A stretch of DNA of 33,696 bases from assembly GCA_937995865.1 (NCBI GenBank), contig CALKJA010000047.1:1-33696 (forward strand), read 5' to 3'. The stretch is from an uncultured Paracoccaceae bacterium (lineage in GTDB: Bacteria; Pseudomonadota; Alphaproteobacteria; Rhodobacterales; Rhodobacteraceae). The notes under the pieces are model-generated. The model was not told the origin of the DNA and ran no database searches. It saw only the letters and a list, made by a program, of their open reading frames with translations. Below, one piece after another: positions 15,137 through 24,184 of the stretch (the first letter of the stretch is position 1; each line of letters starts with the position of its first letter). Both the position numbers and the translations under genes were made by a program.

Positions 15137-15535
15137 ATGGCTAACGCGCAACTTCCTATGGCAAAGGCCAAGATACTTGGGGCAGATAAAAAGAACCCGC
15201 AGCGATATCGTGGCCAAGGGGTGACGCCCAAGAGTGGCCGTAGCGTCGGGCCTGCTCCTGAATGGATGAGCGACAGCGCAAAGGAAGCTTGGGCAGATTT
15301 GGTTGATGAGGTTGGCGCTTGGGTAACTTACGAGCATCGCTTTGCCGTTGAAAACGCAGCCCTGATACGCGGGCAGATCAGGGATATGGTTTCGACTGGC
15401 GATCCTATTGCTGCCTCATTGTTTTCTGCGGCTAGCACGGCTGTCAGCAAGCTGGCGGCATCACCCGTTGATGAAAGTAAAGTTCCAGCGCCCGAAGACG
15501 GCGACGTAGACCCGACTGATGAGTTCCTCAATTGA
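15137..15535 (+). CDS. terS: terminase small subunit (P27-like)
   Basis: KNPQRYRGQG...GPAPEWMSDSAKEAWADLVDEVGAWVTYEHRFAVENAALI. Confidence 0.8.
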   Translation: MANAQLPMAKAKILGADKKNPQRYRGQGVTPKSGRSVGPAPEWMSDSAKEAWADLVDEVGAWVTYEHRFAVENAALIRGQIRDMVSTGDPIAASLFSAASTAVSKLAASPVDESKVPAPEDGDVDPTDEFLN

Positions 15536-17294
15536 CGATCCCGTCACCGCTTATGCGAAGGCGGTAGAGGCGGGCGATATAATTGCGGGACCGCATGTAA
15601 GGGCGGCGGCAAGGCGACACTTGGATGATCTTGACTGGGCTGGTGACCGGGGTTTTGTTTTTGATGCTGACGCGGCGGATCGGTTTTATCGGTTTTGCAG
15701 CACGGTCTTGAGGTTGTCGGAAGGCCAGTTTGACGGGGTGCCGTTTGAGCTTGAGCCTTCACAGAAGTTTATCTGCGGATCGCTGTTTGGGTGGAAGTCA
15801 AAGGCAACCGGGAAGCGTCGGTTCCGCAGGGCGTATATTGAGCAGGGCAAGGGCAACGGCAAGTCACCCATGGTTGGTGCGATTGGCCTTTACGGCATGG
15901 TTTCGGACGGTGAATCCGGCGCGCAAATATACGCGGCTGGGGCTACCAAGGATCAGGCGGGAATTCTCTTCAGAGACGCTGTGGGCATGATTAACAAGGC
16001 CCCATCTCTAGACAAGGTTATAAGGCGGTCAGGCGGGCCGGGACGGGAGTACAACTTGGCCCACATGAAGAGCGGTTCGTTCTTTAGGCCAGTTTCTAGG
16101 GAAACAAAGAAGACAGGTTCCGGCCCCCGCCCGCACTTCGCGCTTTGTGATGAGGTCCACGAACACCCAGACGGTGGCGTTATCGAGACGCTAGAGCGTG
16201 GCTTTAAGTTTCGTGAGCAACCTTTGTTGATCATGATCACGAACAGCGGCTCTGACAGGCAGTCGATTTGCTGGCAAGAAAGAAAGCACGCGGTCAATGT
16301 TGCGGCGCAAGACGTAGAAGATGATACGACCTTTAGCTATGTTTGCGCGCTGGACGATGAGGACGAGCCCTTTGAAGACCCGTCTTGCTGGATAAAGGCC
16401 AACCCGCTTTTGGGAGTCACGATCACAGAGGACTACCTGGCTATTCAGGTGAAGCAGGCTAAAGATATTGCGGCCAAGGCGAACGGAATTAGGCGCTTGC
16501 ATTTCTGCGAATGGACCGATGCCGAAAGCGCATGGATCAGCCGCAAGATGTGGGAAAGCGTAGAAGACCACACGTTAGAAATTGAGCAATTTAAGGATAA
16601 GCGCGCATTTGCCGGATTGGACCTATCAGCGAAAACCGACCTTACGGCCAAGGCTTTGGTTTTTGAAGACGGCTTCGCAGATGATGGGCAGCCAAAGTTT
16701 GCCGCCTTTGTCCACGGGTACACGCCATCCGATACCCTTAAAGCAAGGGCAGAAAAGGACGGCGCGCCATATGATTTGTGGGTTGACGCGGGGTTCCTGA
16801 CGGCAACACCGGGCAAAAAGACGCGACTGGACTTTGTTGCGCAGGATTTGATTGACGATTCAGAGGCTTTTGATCTTGAATTCGTTGCATATGACAACTT
16901 TTTGATAGCCGATTTCGAGGCTGTTTGCGGCGACATGGGCGCAAGCTTCCCTATGCTGGACCACCCACAGGGATGGACGAAGCGCAAAAGGCAGTCACCA
17001 GACGGCACGGAAATAACGCTTTGGATGCCGGGTTCGGTAGACGAGCTTGAAACTTTGATTATGGAGGGCCGTTTGCGGGTTCATGTAAACCCTGCATTGC
17101 GGTCTGCGGTTGCCTCGGCGACCTTTGATACATCACCCGCAGACTTGCGGCGCTTTACGAAGCACAAGGCAACAGGACGGATCGATATGGCGGTTGCTTT
17201 GGCTATGGCAGTGGGCGCGGCTACTTCGCGGGATTATGGCGAGGCGCTTACATCCCCTTGGGATGATGACGATTTTGAATTGGCGGTTGGCTAA
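15519..17294 (+). CDS. terL: terminase large subunit (HK97-type)
   Basis: FRRAYIEQGKGNGKSPMVGAIGLYGM (Walker A), HFALCDEVHEHPDG (Walker B), 'AGLDLSAKTDLTA' nuclease Asp, RIDMAVALAMAVG. Confidence 0.97.
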   Translation: MSSSIDDPVTAYAKAVEAGDIIAGPHVRAAARRHLDDLDWAGDRGFVFDADAADRFYRFCSTVLRLSEGQFDGVPFELEPSQKFICGSLFGWKSKATGKRRFRRAYIEQGKGNGKSPMVGAIGLYGMVSDGESGAQIYAAGATKDQAGILFRDAVGMINKAPSLDKVIRRSGGPGREYNLAHMKSGSFFRPVSRETKKTGSGPRPHFALCDEVHEHPDGGVIETLERGFKFREQPLLIMITNSGSDRQSICWQERKHAVNVAAQDVEDDTTFSYVCALDDEDEPFEDPSCWIKANPLLGVTITEDYLAIQVKQAKDIAAKANGIRRLHFCEWTDAESAWISRKMWESVEDHTLEIEQFKDKRAFAGLDLSAKTDLTAKALVFEDGFADDGQPKFAAFVHGYTPSDTLKARAEKDGAPYDLWVDAGFLTATPGKKTRLDFVAQDLIDDSEAFDLEFVAYDNFLIADFEAVCGDMGASFPMLDHPQGWTKRKRQSPDGTEITLWMPGSVDELETLIMEGRLRVHVNPALRSAVASATFDTSPADLRRFTKHKATGRIDMAVALAMAVGAATSRDYGEALTSPWDDDDFELAVG

Positions 17295-18529
17295 TGTTTG
17301 GTTTCGGCAGGAAAAAAACAGAGTCTAGAAGTTCGCTTAACCAGTCTCAGGGGCGTTCTTTCCTTGAAATTGTTGGCCTTAGTTCCGAGGCCGAAGTTTC
17401 TATGGAAGACGCTCTTGGGGTTCCTGCTGTGTGGGCGGCGGTCAACTTCATTGCGGGCACGATGGCAGGCCTGCCATTGAGCGTTTACCAGACGAACGCG
17501 CAGGGCGTTAAAGCTAAGGTAAGGTCTACAGCGGCAAACCCGGTTGTTGATATGCTTCACCGCACTGCAAATGATGATCTTTCATCGTATCAGTGGCGCT
17601 TTGACATGTTCGTTGGTGTTCTGACTGAAGGCCGCGATGTGACATACATCGAAAGGGACAGCGCGAAACGGCCAATAAATCTTATGCCGCTGCCGGGTGC
17701 GAAAGCCAAGATGCTGCCAAATGGCCGCAAGCAATATGAATACAGGGCCAACGGCGTTACAAAGATATATGACCAGGCGGAAGTCTTGGACATGACCTTT
17801 ATGCTGCGGTCTGATCGGGTTTCGCATAGGTCACCATTGCGCCAATGCGCTATCGCAATCGGAAAGGCATACAACGCCAATAAGTACGGCTCAAAGCTTT
17901 TCGCCAGTAATGGCTTGCCTGCGTTTGTTCTGGAAGGGCCGTTTAATTCTGAGAAATCGGCACTACGGGCTTCCGAGAACGTGGCGGACGCAACGAAGGA
18001 AGCGGCGCGGCGCGGCGCGAACGTCTTGGCTATCCCCATTGGCCACCAGCTTAAGGCCTTGAGCCACGATCCTGACAAGATGCAACTGGTTGAGGCGCAG
18101 AACTTTGCCGTTGTTGAGATCGCCCGGATATTTTCTTTACCGCCCACATTTTTGCAGGACTTGTCGCGGGCAACATTCAGCAATTCAGAACAACAGGATT
18201 TGCACCTCGTAAAGCACACGTTGAAGCGGTGGGTTGAGCAGTTCGAAGCCGAATTGAACCTGAAACTGTTTGGCCGCAATGCAAACCGATTTGCTGAGTT
18301 CAATTTGGACGGACTTTTGCGTGGCGACTACAAAACACGGATGGAGGGCAATAGCACGGCCATCCAGACCGGCCAGTTAACCCCGAACGAAGCCCGCAGC
18401 ATGGACAACCGACCACCTCTAAGCGGTGGCGATGCCTTGTTGATTCAGGGTGCTACAGTGCCTTTGGATGGCCATACAGACGCAGAAGAACCCGCACCAG
18501 AAAGCGAGATTGACAATGACACAACGTGA
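17294..18529 (+). CDS. HK97-family portal protein
   Basis: ALGVPAVWAAVNFIAGTMAGLPLSVYQ...VVEIARIFSLPPTFLQDLSRATFSNSEQQ. Confidence 0.96.
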   Translation: MFGFGRKKTESRSSLNQSQGRSFLEIVGLSSEAEVSMEDALGVPAVWAAVNFIAGTMAGLPLSVYQTNAQGVKAKVRSTAANPVVDMLHRTANDDLSSYQWRFDMFVGVLTEGRDVTYIERDSAKRPINLMPLPGAKAKMLPNGRKQYEYRANGVTKIYDQAEVLDMTFMLRSDRVSHRSPLRQCAIAIGKAYNANKYGSKLFASNGLPAFVLEGPFNSEKSALRASENVADATKEAARRGANVLAIPIGHQLKALSHDPDKMQLVEAQNFAVVEIARIFSLPPTFLQDLSRATFSNSEQQDLHLVKHTLKRWVEQFEAELNLKLFGRNANRFAEFNLDGLLRGDYKTRMEGNSTAIQTGQLTPNEARSMDNRPPLSGGDALLIQGATVPLDGHTDAEEPAPESEIDNDTT

Positions 18530-19073
18530 AATTCGCGCAGGTATTCCAGCGGAGGTCAGGGCCGATGCTGATGGTATTAAAGTCGAAGGCTACGCCGCTG
18601 TGTTTGGTGAACGAACGAATATCGGCGATATGTTCGAGGAAGTGATCGAGCGCGGGGCATTCACTGACGCAATTGGGCGTGATGACGTGGTTTTCCTTGT
18701 GAATCATGAGGGTTTACCATTGGCTCGCACGCGGTCTGGCACGCTTAGGCTTACCGAGGACGAGCGTGGGCTTAAGATTGAAACATCTTTGGACCCGGAA
18801 GATCCTGATGTTAAGTCGATTGCGGGCAAGATGAAGCGTGGCGATCTGGACAAAATGTCATTCGCTTTTTATCCAGATGTGCAGGAATGGGATGAAAGTG
18901 GCGATCTGCCCTTACGGACAATTAAGCGCGCGTCCCTTTATGACGTAAGCGTGGTGACAACCCCAGCATATGACGGCACGGAAATTGCCTTGCGGAGCTT
19001 GGAGGCATCGCGCCCACAGCAGATTTCCGCGACAGAATTTCGAGCGCAGCAGAAGGCGCGCTTGATGCGATAA
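18516..19073 (+). CDS. HK97-family prohead protease
   Basis: VEGYAAVFGERTNIGDMFEEVIERGAF...DVVFLVNHEGLPLARTRSGTLRL...LYDVSVVTTPAYDGTEIALRS. Confidence 0.95.
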   Translation: MTQREIRAGIPAEVRADADGIKVEGYAAVFGERTNIGDMFEEVIERGAFTDAIGRDDVVFLVNHEGLPLARTRSGTLRLTEDERGLKIETSLDPEDPDVKSIAGKMKRGDLDKMSFAFYPDVQEWDESGDLPLRTIKRASLYDVSVVTTPAYDGTEIALRSLEASRPQQISATEFRAQQKARLMR

Positions 19074-19089
19074 CGGCGGTTCCCGCTGT

Positions 19090-19113
19090 TTGCCCATCCC
19101 GGCCCTTGGGCAA
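19090..19113. promoter_or_regulatory. hairpin upstream of the capsid gene
   Basis: TTGCCCA-N10-TGGGCAA. Confidence 0.4.
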
Positions 19114-19167
19114 GGCCAGTTTGAACGCTGCGAGGCTGTTCGACATCCCATAGAAGGAACGTCACAA

Positions 19168-20445
19168 ATGACGACCATTACAGAAATGCGGGAACAGGCA
19201 GCAAATGTTGTTGCTGAAGCCCGCTCACTGCTTGATGCGATTAGCGACAAGTCCACACCAGAGCAGCGCACAGAGGCCGAACAAGCCGTTGACAAGGCGC
19301 TTGACGAGGCCGCAACGCTTGAGGCGCGCGCTGAGCGCCTAACCAAGCTTGAGGACGCGGAAAAGCGCGCTGAACAGGTCGCAGAGGCTGCAGAGCGTCG
19401 GGCGCGTGACGAAAAACGCCCACAGTATGATGCTGCAGACTCCGCCAACGGCGGTATGGACTATCGCACAGCGTTCCATGGTTGGCTTCGGTCAAAAACG
19501 GAAGATGGCGAACCACTGACAGCCGAGGCACGTTCTGTTCTTCGCGCTGGCTTTGGTAAGCTTGAGGCCCGTGCGCAGACTACAGCAAACGCTGCTGGCG
19601 GTTATTCGATCCCCGAAGAAATGATGGGTGAGATTACACGCTCCATGCTGGCCTTTGGACCTATGTATGATCCCGGCGTGACGCGCGAAATCGTGACATC
19701 AGGCGGCAACCCTATGCCATGGCCAACTGTTGATGACACGGCCAGTACAGCAAGCGCGCACACTGAAGGCGCAACGCTGACAGACGATGGTGGCAAGGAT
19801 GTGACATTCGGCACAAAGCAGCTTGATGCTTTTGCGTTTGACACTGAATGGCTGCGTATCTCGAAAGAGCTTATGGACGACAGCTTCTTGGCTGTCGAAG
19901 CGCTGATTGGGTCTCTTCTGGGCGAGCGCCTTGGCCGCATTGCGAACCTTCAGTTGACAACCGGTAGCGGTTCATCTACTCCCAACGGCATCGTGACGGC
20001 ATCCGGGCTTGGCGTTACGGCGGCGGGCGCTGCGGCGGTGACTGCAGACGAAGTGATCGACCTGCAGCATTCTGTTGACCCGGCCTACCGTGGCGCGCCT
20101 GGCGTTGCATACATGATGAACGACAGCACACTGAAAGCTGTTCGGAAGCTCAAAGACGGGGATGGAAACTATCTGTGGCAGATGGGCAATATCCAGGGTG
20201 GCATCCCAGCGACTTTGAACGGTAGCCGCCTCATCATCAACCAGCAGGTTCCTGATCTGGGAACTGGCAACAAGTTCATGCTGTTCGGTGACATGCAGAA
20301 GTACTTCGTCCGCAAGGTTGGTCAGCCTCTTATCGGCGCAATCTCTGACAAGGACTTTTGGCCTGGTGTTGGCGTTGCGGGCTACATTCGCTTTGACGGT
20401 GAATTGTCTGACGTCGCCGCAGTCAAGCACCTCATCAACGCTTAA
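19168..20445 (+). CDS. HK97-family major capsid protein
   Basis: N-terminal coiled coil (delta domain) then AAGGYSIPEEMMGEI...LQHSVDPAYRGAPGVAYMMNDSTLKAVRKLKDGDGNYLW... Confidence 0.97.
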   Translation: MTTITEMREQAANVVAEARSLLDAISDKSTPEQRTEAEQAVDKALDEAATLEARAERLTKLEDAEKRAEQVAEAAERRARDEKRPQYDAADSANGGMDYRTAFHGWLRSKTEDGEPLTAEARSVLRAGFGKLEARAQTTANAAGGYSIPEEMMGEITRSMLAFGPMYDPGVTREIVTSGGNPMPWPTVDDTASTASAHTEGATLTDDGGKDVTFGTKQLDAFAFDTEWLRISKELMDDSFLAVEALIGSLLGERLGRIANLQLTTGSGSSTPNGIVTASGLGVTAAGAAAVTADEVIDLQHSVDPAYRGAPGVAYMMNDSTLKAVRKLKDGDGNYLWQMGNIQGGIPATLNGSRLIINQQVPDLGTGNKFMLFGDMQKYFVRKVGQPLIGAISDKDFWPGVGVAGYIRFDGELSDVAAVKHLINA

Positions 20446-20456
20446 TCGTTTCTCAG

Positions 20457-20478
20457 GGCGGCAGGTTTTCTTGCCGCC
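20457..20478 (+). terminator. hairpin downstream of the capsid gene (attenuator/processing)
   Basis: GGCGGCA-ggttttct-TGCCGCC, no U-tract. Confidence 0.4.
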
Positions 20479-20504
20479 TCATTGAACCGATAAGGGGAAA
20501 AGAC

Positions 20505-20690
20505 ATGAAGATTAAACTTGAGGTAGCGCGAGCGTCTATTGATGGCCCGCAGGATCGGTTTGACGTTATCGACGTGCCCGAAGATGAGGCGCGCCGTATG
20601 ATTGAAGCAGGCCAGGCTACGCTTGTCCGTGACGGGAAGGCCAAGGAAAAAGCTGTGAAGCGCAACAAGCAAGAGATCGCTGTTAAGTGA
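20505..20690 (+). CDS. small head-associated hypothetical protein
   Basis: 61-aa ORF between capsid and connector. Confidence 0.65.
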   Translation: MKIKLEVARASIDGPQDRFDVIDVPEDEARRMIEAGQATLVRDGKAKEKAVKRNKQEIAVK

Positions 20691-21274
20691 CCTATCGCAG
20701 CGGCGATCACATTGTTAGCCGTGTCACTGCGGCGACAGGTTATCCTGTGTCTTTGGCTGACATGAAGGACCACTTGCGGGTTGATGGGGCGGACGAAGAC
20801 AGCCTGATTGAATCGTATATTTCCGCTTGTGCTGGCATGATTGGTCCTGAAGGTGAGTTGGGCTTTGCCTTACTTACAGAAACATGGTCGGAGTCGTTTC
20901 AAAGCCCGAACAAGGACGTGTATCTGCGCGTCTTGCCGGTCACCGGGTTGGTTTCTGTCACATATTACGACTTGGATAACGCAGAACAAACGGCATCACT
21001 GCCTGATTTCGAGCTTTATAAGTCAGGGGATTGGGCGTTCGTGCGGTCGGACAACTGGCCCGGTACATACGATAGACCAGACGCCATCACAGTCACTTAC
21101 CAGGCCGGGTTTGGCGCGGAGCCTGACGTGCCTGACGAAATAAAGCAGGCAATCAAGCTGATAGTCGCGCACTGGTATCAAAACCGTGAAAGCTCATCTG
21201 AGAAGAACCTTAAGGAAATACCAATCGCGGCAAGTCATTTGCTGGGGCTGCGCCGCGTGGGGTGGTACGGATGA
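20687..21274 (+). CDS. head-tail connector (HK97 gp6-like)
   Basis: VSLADMKDHLRVDGADEDSLIESYISACAGMI...AIKLIVAHWYQNRE. Confidence 0.88.
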   Translation: MTYRSGDHIVSRVTAATGYPVSLADMKDHLRVDGADEDSLIESYISACAGMIGPEGELGFALLTETWSESFQSPNKDVYLRVLPVTGLVSVTYYDLDNAEQTASLPDFELYKSGDWAFVRSDNWPGTYDRPDAITVTYQAGFGAEPDVPDEIKQAIKLIVAHWYQNRESSSEKNLKEIPIAASHLLGLRRVGWYG

Positions 21275-21741
21275 ACGACCAAGACAGGCTTTTCAAGTTC
21301 AAGATGGACCGGCAGGGGTTTGGCAATTTGGCAATTGGCAGTGCGTCAGTTGGGACCTCTACGCCGCTTGTTGTGGATATCCCCGCGCCCGGTGCGGGCT
21401 GGGTTATCGTGCCGTTCAACTTCCATATTCAGGCGCAAGCTGTTGGCTGCCGTTTTCTGAGTTCCTTGCTGGCCAACCCGGTGATAGAAGATCTTGATGC
21501 CAGAACGGTTCGGATCGCGCGCACTGATGATCAGGGTGTCGAAGCTTTTGGGACCGATACGCCCATGCGCCACAACAGTGAATTTGACAGATCTAACGAT
21601 CTTGTGGCTGAGGTGCAGGCAATCTCCGGTTCAAGTCTTGAAAACAAGGGCCTTCGGATGACCTTTAACGGCATAAACTCTACTTACGAGATGCAATATG
21701 CATACTGCGTTTACAAAATCATTGGGGTGATGGATGACTGA
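21271..21741 (+). CDS. virion-associated protein of unknown function
   Basis: 156-aa beta-rich ORF between connector and head-spike base; overlap-coupled. Confidence 0.6.
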   Translation: MNDQDRLFKFKMDRQGFGNLAIGSASVGTSTPLVVDIPAPGAGWVIVPFNFHIQAQAVGCRFLSSLLANPVIEDLDARTVRIARTDDQGVEAFGTDTPMRHNSEFDRSNDLVAEVQAISGSSLENKGLRMTFNGINSTYEMQYAYCVYKIIGVMDD

Positions 21742-21985
21742 TTTTTTTGAAGGATACGACAGCGGCATTTCTGGCCCTGCAACCCGGCACTTCGCCATTA
21801 CCCCTGCTGATGCGGACTTGGCTATCGTGCCTCGTGCGCTTTGGGTTGATGCTGACGGCACGCTCGTTATCCGCGATGCTTTGGGTGCTGACATCACTTA
21901 TAACGTGATAGCGGGCGTGATACTCCCATTCAGGGGCATTCAGATCAGGGCTGCGTCAACCGCCACTGTGGTCGGATGGTACTAA
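21734..21985 (+). CDS. head spike base protein-like (RcGTA Rcc01079 family)
   Basis: ATRHFAITPADADLAIVPRALWVDADGTLVIRDALGADITYNVIAGVILPFRGIQIRAASTATVVGWY. Confidence 0.7.
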   Translation: MTDFFEGYDSGISGPATRHFAITPADADLAIVPRALWVDADGTLVIRDALGADITYNVIAGVILPFRGIQIRAASTATVVGWY

Positions 21986-21986
21986 C

Positions 21987-22328
21987 GTGCCAACGGCAGG
22001 CGCGCTTGATCAGCGGATAACGTTTCGCGAATACACCGAAGTGCGGGATGATCTTGGCGGCGTAACGCAGACATGGGCGGACTTTGCAGCAGTTCCGACT
22101 GTTTGGGCAAGCGTGAACCCTAGCCGGGGGCGCGAAGCTTTTGAGCATGACCGGGAAAACGCGACCGCAAGTTACAAGTTCATTGTCCGCTATCGTGATG
22201 ATGTAGACGAACGTCACGCAATTTTGTGGAAAGGCGTTCTCTACAATATCCGGTCCGTCAACATCGCTTCGCAGCGCGATCTCTATCTTGAAATTCATGC
22301 GGAACGTGGCGTTGGGGGTGCAGGCTGA
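21987..22328 (+). CDS. head-tail adaptor/closure protein
   Basis: GTG start; GALDQRITFREYTEVRDDLGGVTQTWADFAAVPTVWASVNPSRGREAFEHD. Confidence 0.85.
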   Translation: MPTAGALDQRITFREYTEVRDDLGGVTQTWADFAAVPTVWASVNPSRGREAFEHDRENATASYKFIVRYRDDVDERHAILWKGVLYNIRSVNIASQRDLYLEIHAERGVGGAG

Positions 22329-22741
22329 TGGACAATGGTAACGGCCTGGACGTTCAGGGTCTTGATGATGTTGAACGGGTCTTGGGTGAAATGGCCCCGC
22401 GTGAAGCGTTTAACCTAACCCGCTCAACGGTTCATGTCGTAGCTGGTGAAATCGCAAAAGACGCCCGCCGGGATATGCCGGTTGATGAGGGTGACCTAAA
22501 AGCTGGAACGAAGCACAAGCGCGAAAGGCCGCGTGGTGACAGTGTTGAATCGACAGTCAGATCACGCGAGTTTTATTGGCGGTTTCTGGAATACGGCGAC
22601 GGCCCAGACGGCGAAGAGCACGCGATGTTTGGCAAGGCTGTCAACAAATTTGCCGCCAACCGCGAAACCATACTGACGCAGTTGTTTGTAAAAAAGCTTG
22701 AGCAGCGCCTTGCGCGCTTGGCGAGGCAGCAAGGCGGATGA
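22328..22741 (+). CDS. HK97 gp10-like tail-component protein
   Basis: GEIAKDARRDMPVDEGDLKAGTKHKRERP...FYWRFLEYGDGPD. Confidence 0.85.
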   Translation: MDNGNGLDVQGLDDVERVLGEMAPREAFNLTRSTVHVVAGEIAKDARRDMPVDEGDLKAGTKHKRERPRGDSVESTVRSREFYWRFLEYGDGPDGEEHAMFGKAVNKFAANRETILTQLFVKKLEQRLARLARQQGG

Positions 22742-23139
22742 ATATCGATACTGAGATGCCAAGGGGCCTTGTGGCTGTGCTGGATGCCGCGCAAGCGTCT
22801 CTGGGTGTAACCGGGATATACGACAGGAAGCCACAGGATGGGCCGGGGTCTACAGCGTTTCCTTACGTGGTTTATTCTGTGTTTCCAACCATGCTGGACA
22901 CCAGCACTGAGTTTGGTTTCCGGGTTTTGATCCGCATTAAGGTTTACGACCAAGGTGGAAGCAAGACCCGCGCGCTTGGTGTGCTGGGCGGCGTCTATGA
23001 TCTGTTGCACCGGCAAAACCTGAGCGTGTCGGGGTTCAACGTCTATGACCTTTATCAGTCAGAATCAGATTGCACAGTAAGTGCAGACGGAAACGTGCGC
23101 GGACTTAGCGAATACGTGGCTTACGCAGAAGCCGAATAA
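22738..23139 (+). CDS. tail completion/terminator protein (DUF3168-like)
   Basis: GVTGIYDRKPQDGPGSTAFPYVVYSVFP...VYDLLHRQNLSVSGFNVYDLYQSES. Confidence 0.85.
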   Translation: MNIDTEMPRGLVAVLDAAQASLGVTGIYDRKPQDGPGSTAFPYVVYSVFPTMLDTSTEFGFRVLIRIKVYDQGGSKTRALGVLGGVYDLLHRQNLSVSGFNVYDLYQSESDCTVSADGNVRGLSEYVAYAEAE

Positions 23140-23180
23140 GGCGGGTTTTCCGCGCAATTTCTCAGTAAATGGAGGCCGAT

Positions 23181-23582
23181 ATGGCTAAGCAAGCAGGGCG
23201 TCTATTCGTCCTTAAAAAGAACAATGTGACAATTGGTGGAGGGCTTGAGCATGGCCTAACCGTAAACGGTGAACCTATCGACGTACAGTCGAAAGAGGAT
23301 CTTGGGTTTGTGACATACTTGGCGGATACGCTGGTTGGCCGGTCTTGTGTTGTTACGATCAGCGGCCTGGATAGCGACAAGGTTCTTCGCGGGCTGGCGC
23401 TGGATACTGACCCGGCATCCGTGTTTCTTACGGACATCACGCTTGAATACGGTGACGGTGATGTGCTGAGCGGTGATTTCGTCATGACGGGCTTTGGCAA
23501 CACCGGCAGCAATGACGCTGGTCTGCAGTTCTCGGCCACATTCACCAGTGACGGTCAATGGACCTACACGCCTGGGGTTTAA
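23181..23582 (+). CDS. major tail tube protein
   Basis: MAKQAGRLFVLKKNNVTIGGGLEHGLTVNGEPIDVQSKEDLGF... Confidence 0.85.
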   Translation: MAKQAGRLFVLKKNNVTIGGGLEHGLTVNGEPIDVQSKEDLGFVTYLADTLVGRSCVVTISGLDSDKVLRGLALDTDPASVFLTDITLEYGDGDVLSGDFVMTGFGNTGSNDAGLQFSATFTSDGQWTYTPGV

Positions 23583-23585
23583 TGA

Positions 23586-23987
23586 ATGGAGTCTTTTGAG
23601 CGCGTAGAACTTGATTGGAAAGGCGAAACCTATGCGGTTGAGCCTGACAGGGTCATGGGTCTTGTTCTCTCTATTGAGCAGGCATTGACCCAAGGACATC
23701 AACAGCAAGCAATGTCAGTTCTGTTCCGGGCTGAAGGCCCCCCGCACGGCGTTCTAGCGGCTGGGTATGGCGCTGCGTTGCGCTACGCAGGGGTCAAGGT
23801 AAGAGACGATGAGGTTTATCTTTATTTTCAGTCTGGTCTTGCTGAAGGTGATGCGTCTCGTATTGAAATGGTGCAGGCCGCTACGATGGGTTTGATTGCC
23901 ATTATGTCGCCGCCTATGGGGCGTGTGTTCGATCTGGCCGCTGATTTGCCCGGCGGCGATATAAAAAAAAAGAAGAACTCGGCCTAG
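23586..23987 (+). CDS. tail assembly chaperone (G-like, zero-frame product)
   Basis: Position between tail tube and tape measure; ends at a slippery A-tract. Confidence 0.85.
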   Translation: MESFERVELDWKGETYAVEPDRVMGLVLSIEQALTQGHQQQAMSVLFRAEGPPHGVLAAGYGAALRYAGVKVRDDEVYLYFQSGLAEGDASRIEMVQAATMGLIAIMSPPMGRVFDLAADLPGGDIKKKKNSA

Positions 23988-24184
23988 TCCGGGGGCTTCA
24001 TAAGATTGCCGTAGGGTCCAAGCTTGTGTCAGCAAGTGAGTTCTGGCGGATGACCCCTTGGCAGGTTTGGTGGGTCATAGAAGACAATATGCCTGACGAA
24101 TTACCTAGTATGATGATGCAGTCTGACATTGATGAAATCACATTGATGATCGAACGCGCCAAGAAGGAAGAGCAATATGGCTAG
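23586..24184 (+). CDS. tail assembly chaperone GT fusion via -1 frameshift at A AAA AAG (23966-23972)
   Basis: -1 frame from 23972 reads EELGLVRGLHKIAVGSKLVSASEFWRMTPWQVWWVIEDNMPDELPSMMMQSDIDEITLMIERAKKEEQYG* ending at 24184. Confidence 0.85.

Noticed and set aside
18912-19448. 178-aa minus-strand ORF
   Set aside because: Antisense to the prohead protease and capsid genes; low-complexity Ser/Ala composition expected from the reverse frame of a GC-rich gene.
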